Shown here in pieces: positions 60,643 to 64,000 of a stretch of 64,000 bases of DNA. The translations under genes were made by a program, and so were the position numbers. Position 1 is the first letter of the stretch. The number at the start of each line of letters is the position of its first letter. The stretch is from Magnetospirillum gryphiswaldense MSR-1 v2 (GTDB taxonomy: Bacteria; Pseudomonadota; Alphaproteobacteria; Rhodospirillales; Magnetospirillaceae), in the NCBI RefSeq assembly GCF_000513295.1, contig NC_023065.1, positions 3,518,501-3,582,500 on the forward strand, in the 5' to 3' direction. The notes under the pieces were generated by a model. It searched no databases and had not been told where the DNA came from. It was given only the letters and a program-made list of their open reading frames with translations.

Positions 60643-61488
60643 TTACCCGCCCCGGCGGTTGAGGAAGGCCAGACGTTCGAACAGGTGGATGTCCTGTTCG
60701 TTCTTCAACAGAGCCCCATGCAGCTTGGGGATCAGGCTTTTGGCATCTTGGCCGCGCAATTCGTCGGGCGACAGGTCTTCGGACACCAGCAGCTTGATCC
60801 AGTCCAGCAATTCCGACGTCGACGGCTTTTTCTTCAGGCCCGGCACCTCGCGCACATCGAAGAAGACGGTCAGCGCCTGATGCAGCAGCGCCGATTTGAT
60901 GCCGGGATAATGCACCTCGACGATGCTTTGCATGGTGTCGCGGTCGGGAAAACGGATGTAATGGAAGAAACAGCGGCGCAGGAAGGCGTCGGGCAGTTCC
61001 TTTTCATTGTTCGAGGTGATGATGACCAAGGGCCGCTTGGCCGCCTTGATCACCTGCTGGGTTTCGTAGACGTGGAATTCCATGCGGTCGAGTTCCAGCA
61101 ACAGGTCGTTGGGGAACTCGATGTCGGCCTTGTCCACCTCGTCGATCAGCAGCACCGGGCAGGGATCGGTCTCGAACGCCTGCCACAGCTTGCCCTTGAC
61201 GATGTAATTGCCGATATCGTGCACGCGCGGGTCGCCCAGTTGCGAATCGCGCAGGCGCGCTACCGCGTCGTATTCGTACAGGCCCTGCTGGGCCTTGGTG
61301 GTGGATTTGATGTGCCAGGGGATCAGCGGACGACCCAAGGCCTTGGCCACTTCCTGGGCCAAAACCGTCTTGCCGGTGCCGGGCTCGCCCTTGATCAGCA
61401 AGGGGCGTTCCAGGGTCAAGGCGGCGTTGACCGCCACCATCAGATCGGGGGTGGCGATATAGCTGTCGGTACCGGTGAATTTGGTCAT
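60643..61488 (-). CDS. MoxR-type AAA+ ATPase
   Basis: 281 residues. Walker A is LIKGEPGTGKTVLAQEVA, Walker B is VLLIDEVDKADIEFPN, with sensor region VIITSNNEKELPDAFLRRCFFHYI and the arginine finger. It is CoxD-like and coupled to the VWA gene after it. The ribosome site AGGAGG is six bases before the ATG but lies in the 3' arm of a perfect hairpin (next entry), suggesting control of translation. Confidence 0.93.
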   Translation of the reverse strand: MTKFTGTDSYIATPDLMVAVNAALTLERPLLIKGEPGTGKTVLAQEVAKALGRPLIPWHIKSTTKAQQGLYEYDAVARLRDSQLGDPRVHDIGNYIVKGKLWQAFETDPCPVLLIDEVDKADIEFPNDLLLELDRMEFHVYETQQVIKAAKRPLVIITSNNEKELPDAFLRRCFFHYIRFPDRDTMQSIVEVHYPGIKSALLHQALTVFFDVREVPGLKKKPSTSELLDWIKLLVSEDLSPDELRGQDAKSLIPKLHGALLKNEQDIHLFERLAFLNRRGG

Positions 61489-61491
61489 GGG

Positions 61492-61532
61492 CTTCCTCCT
61501 GGCCGACCAAGGTACGGTCGGCCAGGAGGAAG
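61492..61532 (-). promoter_or_regulatory. Perfect 17-bp hairpin covering the moxR ribosome-binding site
   Basis: Arms 61492-61508 (CTTCCTCCTGGCCGACC on the plus strand) and 61516-61532 are perfect reverse complements around a seven-base loop. In the minus-strand mRNA the 3' arm contains AGGAGG (61500-61495) and the 5' arm contains its complement CCTCCT, so folding would hide the Shine-Dalgarno just before the AUG at 61488. No T-run follows, so it is not a standard terminator. Confidence 0.85.
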
Positions 61533-61618
61533 GGCAAGATATGGAATGGGTCTAAGGGGTTTCCCCCCTAAGCCCGCGCGGCATCTGAGCGGGCCCGTTC
61601 ACGGGCCGGCCTTCGGCC

Positions 61619-62929
61619 CTACTGCATGCGCATGCCCGAGCAGACGCGGATGATGAAGGCGTCGATGTCGTCGTTCATGCCCACCGTGCGCGAGGCCATG
61701 TCGCCGGCGGCGATCAGCACCTGATCGGCGGCCTCGGTGGCGGTGCCGGCCACTTCCGACACCTCGCCGATGGTGTTGGCCACCGTCTGCACGCCGGCGG
61801 CGACGTCGCGAATCGAGCGGCTGATCTCGGCCACGGCCGCCGATTGCTGCTCGGTGGCGGCGGCGATGCCGGACGAGTTGTCGTTGATGTCGCGGATCAT
61901 GCCGGCGATGCGGCGGACCGCGTCCACCGCGCCGCGGGTGGCCTGGCGCATGCTTTCGATCTGGTTGGTGATGTCGTCGGTGGCCCGGCTGGTCTGGTTG
62001 GCCAGATGCTTGACCTCGTTGGCGACCACGGCGAAACCCTTGCCGGCCTCGCCGGCGCGGGCCGCCTCGATGGTGGCGTTAAGCGCCAGCAGATTGGTTT
62101 GGCTGGCGATCTCGGTGATCATCTTGACCACGTCGCCGATCTTTTGCGCGGCATCGGCCAGCCCTTGGATGGCATGGTCGGTTTCCGCCGCCACTTGCAC
62201 CGTATCTTGGGCCATGTTGGCCGATTGCTGGATGCGTTCGGCCACTTCGCGGATACCAGACGACACCTGCTCGGCTGCCGCCGCCACCGATTCGACGCTG
62301 GCCGAGGCATCCTCGGCGGCGCGGGCGACGGTGGACGACTGGTCGCTGGTCTGGTTGGCGATGTCGCGCATCTGCTGGGCAGTGGCTTCCAACTCGGTGG
62401 CGGTGGCGGCCACCGCCTGGCTCATGTGCTTGATGGTGTTGCCGACGCCGGTGGCCTCGGTGACGAATTCCTTGGATTTGTTTTCCATGCTGGTCAACGC
62501 ATCGTTGATCAGGCGGGCGTGGTCGGAAAACTCGCCGACCAGACCTTCCAGCAGGATATGACGGAAATAGCGGCCCTGGGCGGTCATAGCCATGGCGGCG
62601 TCGGCTTCCTTGGTGAAAGCCTCGGTCAGGTCGAGCAGGCGGTTGATGGCGTGGTCCAGGTCGCCCAGCACCCCGGCTTCGCGGATGCCGATGACGCGGG
62701 CATCCAGACGACCGGCGGCGGCCTGGGAAATGATCGCGGTGGCCCGGTGCACGGACGACCGGGTGCGCAGCACCATCAACAGGCAGAGCAAGGTGGCAGC
62801 ACAGCTGATGGCGGCGAGAACGGCATTGAGAACCGAGCCCGACAACAGGCTGGCCACCAGCAAGATTGCGGCGGCGGCGGCGGCGGCGATGGCGGCCAGC
62901 CAGGCCTTAGAGAGCGAAGACGAATTCAT
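61619..62929 (-). CDS. Methyl-accepting chemotaxis protein without a periplasmic sensor domain
   Basis: 436 residues. Two membrane helices near the N terminus (about 8-30 and 34-52) are joined by only a few residues, so it is anchored like Aer. A HAMP-like stretch ([17 protein letters not shown]) and coiled coil follow, with the kinase-control tip [36 protein letters not shown]. Its start overlaps the end of the PAS gene by 23 bases. The PAS protein likely supplies the sensor. Downstream of the stop are GC hairpins but no T-run. Confidence 0.9.
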   Translation of the reverse strand: MNSSSLSKAWLAAIAAAAAAAILLVASLLSGSVLNAVLAAISCAATLLCLLMVLRTRSSVHRATAIISQAAAGRLDARVIGIREAGVLGDLDHAINRLLDLTEAFTKEADAAMAMTAQGRYFRHILLEGLVGEFSDHARLINDALTSMENKSKEFVTEATGVGNTIKHMSQAVAATATELEATAQQMRDIANQTSDQSSTVARAAEDASASVESVAAAAEQVSSGIREVAERIQQSANMAQDTVQVAAETDHAIQGLADAAQKIGDVVKMITEIASQTNLLALNATIEAARAGEAGKGFAVVANEVKHLANQTSRATDDITNQIESMRQATRGAVDAVRRIAGMIRDINDNSSGIAAATEQQSAAVAEISRSIRDVAAGVQTVANTIGEVSEVAGTATEAADQVLIAAGDMASRTVGMNDDIDAFIIRVCSGMRMQ

Positions 62930-63431
62930 CGTAGGGCACCCCCAGCGCCTGCAGCTTGTCGGTCAAGGCCTGATAGGCCGCTTCCATTCCCTTTTTGCGG
63001 TCTTGCGACGCGTTTTCGATGGCCGACAATTCGGCATACAGCGCTTCCGCCTTGGCCACCGCCTGACGGGTGGGCACCCGGCGGTTGGAGTGATAGCTGA
63101 CGATCTCGCCCGCAGCATTGAAGGTGGGGGTGACGTGGGCCAGAACCCAGTAATGGTCGCCGTTCTTGGAGCGGTTCACCACATAGGCGAAGCATTCCTT
63201 GCCCGAGGCGATGGTGTCCCACAATAGCTTGAATACGCACCGCGGCATGTCCGGGTGGCGGATGACATTGTGGGGCTGCCCCAGAACCTCGGCCTCGCTA
63301 TAGCCGGCCAGGCGCAGGAAAACCTCGTTGGCATAAATCAACCGGCCCTTCGGATCGGTCTTGCTGACGATGATCTCGTCAGTGCCGAAGGTGCGCTCGG
63401 TTCCAGTCAGTTTAACATCGCTTCGTGCCAT
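62907..63431 (-). CDS. Aer-like PAS sensor protein
   Basis: 174 residues from the ATG at 63431. One PAS domain resembling the FAD-binding PAS of the Aer energy-taxis receptor: [35 protein letters not shown], and [18 protein letters not shown] with the conserved Trp. No membrane helix; a coiled-coil tail ([20 protein letters not shown]) may pair with the MCP. It likely senses redox state through FAD and signals via the MCP whose gene overlaps its 3' end. Confidence 0.88.
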   Translation of the reverse strand: MARSDVKLTGTERTFGTDEIIVSKTDPKGRLIYANEVFLRLAGYSEAEVLGQPHNVIRHPDMPRCVFKLLWDTIASGKECFAYVVNRSKNGDHYWVLAHVTPTFNAAGEIVSYHSNRRVPTRQAVAKAEALYAELSAIENASQDRKKGMEAAYQALTDKLQALGVPYDEFVFAL

Positions 63432-63720
63432 ATCCCCCCCACGGGTCGGCTCGTTGATGACGGATCCCGCGAAGCACCGGTGGCCCTTCGCGAGGCGTTA
63501 ACATATAGAGGGAAGGAATTAAGCGATAATTAAAAATACTTATCCCGATATGGTTAATGCTCCGATATTAGCTTGCAAGTGGATCGACTGATACTATCGG
63601 CAACCATGGATTTTGGAATGTAGACGCTTGTTCACTTTAGATGCGCTCTAAAATTACTGCGCACAGAGCGTACGGCTAATTTTCTTGCGCTTTTCCCCGC
63701 TTTTAGCCAAAAGCCAGAGG
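63432..63720. other. AT-rich divergent intergenic region
   Basis: 289 bases, clearly AT-richer than the flanks, between the PAS gene (minus) and rlmJ (plus). Both promoters should lie here. Visible: a CGCGAAG/CTTCGCG hairpin at about 63468-63492, GTTAACATATAG near 63498-63509, a TTGTTC (63628) and TAAAAT (63649) pair with a short 15-base gap, and a GCTTTT/AAAAGC hairpin just before the rlmJ ribosome site. I see no convincing small gene. Confidence 0.6.
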
Positions 63721-64000
63721 ATGAATTACCGACACGCATACCACGCCGGCAATTTTGCCGACGTTCATAAGCATGCTGCCCTGGCGTTGATCCTGGAACA
63801 CCTGAAGCGCAAGGATGCCCCCTTCGCTTACATGGACAGCCATGCCGGCATCGGCGCCTATGATCTGGCTTCGGTGCAGGCGGAAAAAACCGGGGAATGG
63901 CAAGGCGGCATCGCCAAGGTGATGGCGGCGGCCAACCCGCCCGAGGAACTGGCGCCGTTCCTGGATGTGGTCCACCGGCTCAACCCCGATGGTGGTCTGC
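63721..64000 (+). CDS. rlmJ: 23S rRNA (adenine2030-N6)-methyltransferase, 3' end outside window
   Basis: Partial; 93 residues are visible. MNYRHAYHAGNFADVHKHAAL is the RlmJ N terminus, with the SAM-site start, followed by LEHLKRKDAPFAYMDSHAGIGAYDL, the motif I region, and a helical segment (PPEELAPFLDVV). RlmJ methylates A2030 in 23S rRNA. AGAGG lies just upstream of the ATG. The gene continues past the right edge. Confidence 0.92.
   Translation, partial: MNYRHAYHAGNFADVHKHAALALILEHLKRKDAPFAYMDSHAGIGAYDLASVQAEKTGEWQGGIAKVMAAANPPEELAPFLDVVHRLNPDGGL

Noticed and set aside
61556..61618. GC-rich hairpins after the chemotaxis gene as an intrinsic terminator
   Set aside because: GGCCCG/CGGGCC and GGCC/GGCC stems are present, but there is no U-run on either strand.
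1..64000. CRISPR arrays, tRNA or rRNA genes, prophage, magnetosome (mam) genes
   Set aside because: I looked for repeat-spacer patterns, tRNA-like cloverleaf ends, phage structural genes and mam motifs and found none.

Overview
The window reads as a high-GC alphaproteobacterial chromosome segment, most likely from Magnetospirillum or a close relative in the Rhodospirillales. This rests on gene content and order (hisB-hisH-hisA-hisF-hisE beside hslVU; secB, fxsA, a Tim44-like protein, mltA and a Smr protein together; a 180-kDa NAD-glutamate dehydrogenase; tandem porins sharing one signal peptide). It comes from family recognition by eye, not from a database search. No rRNA, tRNA, CRISPR array, prophage or magnetosome gene was seen.

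Region 1 (1-23.8 kb) is a surface-polysaccharide locus. It opens with a deacetylase cut by the window edge and a GT2 glycosyltransferase. A minus-strand trio of WbpE-like aminotransferase, WbpD-like acetyltransferase and a second hexapeptide acyltransferase follows. Next is a scar of dead insertion sequences (3.98-6.79 kb): an IS630-type remnant, a second IS630-type element with TA at both outer edges, and an IS256-type fragment that abuts a decayed gene end. The locus continues with a Wzy/WaaL-type ligase, WecB-type epimerase, a two-domain oxidoreductase, a GT4 initiating transferase, an epimerase, ManC, a B12-binding radical SAM protein, an asparagine-synthase-like amidotransferase, a second GT2, an AT-rich polytopic membrane protein, a carbamoyltransferase with its DUF5989 and SxtJ partners, and GmhA.

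Region 2 (23.8-35.7 kb, minus strand) holds gdhB, then leuS-lptE-holA as overlapping genes, a DUF3576 lipoprotein, a small glycosyltransferase and a TPR/glycosyltransferase protein. Region 3 (35.9-45.2 kb) holds the tandem porins, each with a terminator-like hairpin, then a ThiE-like protein, a YggS-type PLP protein, an L,D-transpeptidase, an unknown protein, RibA with a degenerate N-terminal domain, an OmpR-type regulator whose receiver has lost its phosphoacceptor region, and a second AsnB-like amidotransferase.

Region 4 (45.2-50.5 kb, minus) is a histidine operon interrupted by a methyltransferase and a NeuB-family synthase. Region 5 (50.6-64 kb) holds hslVU, a Crp/Fnr-family regulator preceded by a CRP-like palindrome, a 41-residue membrane microprotein, a GT-C transferase, an envelope/export block (XRE, Smr, MltA, Tim44-like, FxsA, SecB), a MoxR/VWA pair whose first ribosome-binding site lies in a perfect 17-bp hairpin, a split Aer-like energy-taxis pair, and the start of rlmJ.

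The observations I rate highest are the moxR leader hairpin, the palindrome before the Crp-family gene, the receiver-less response regulator, the split Aer pair, the two non-histidine genes inside the his operon, and the layered IS scar.
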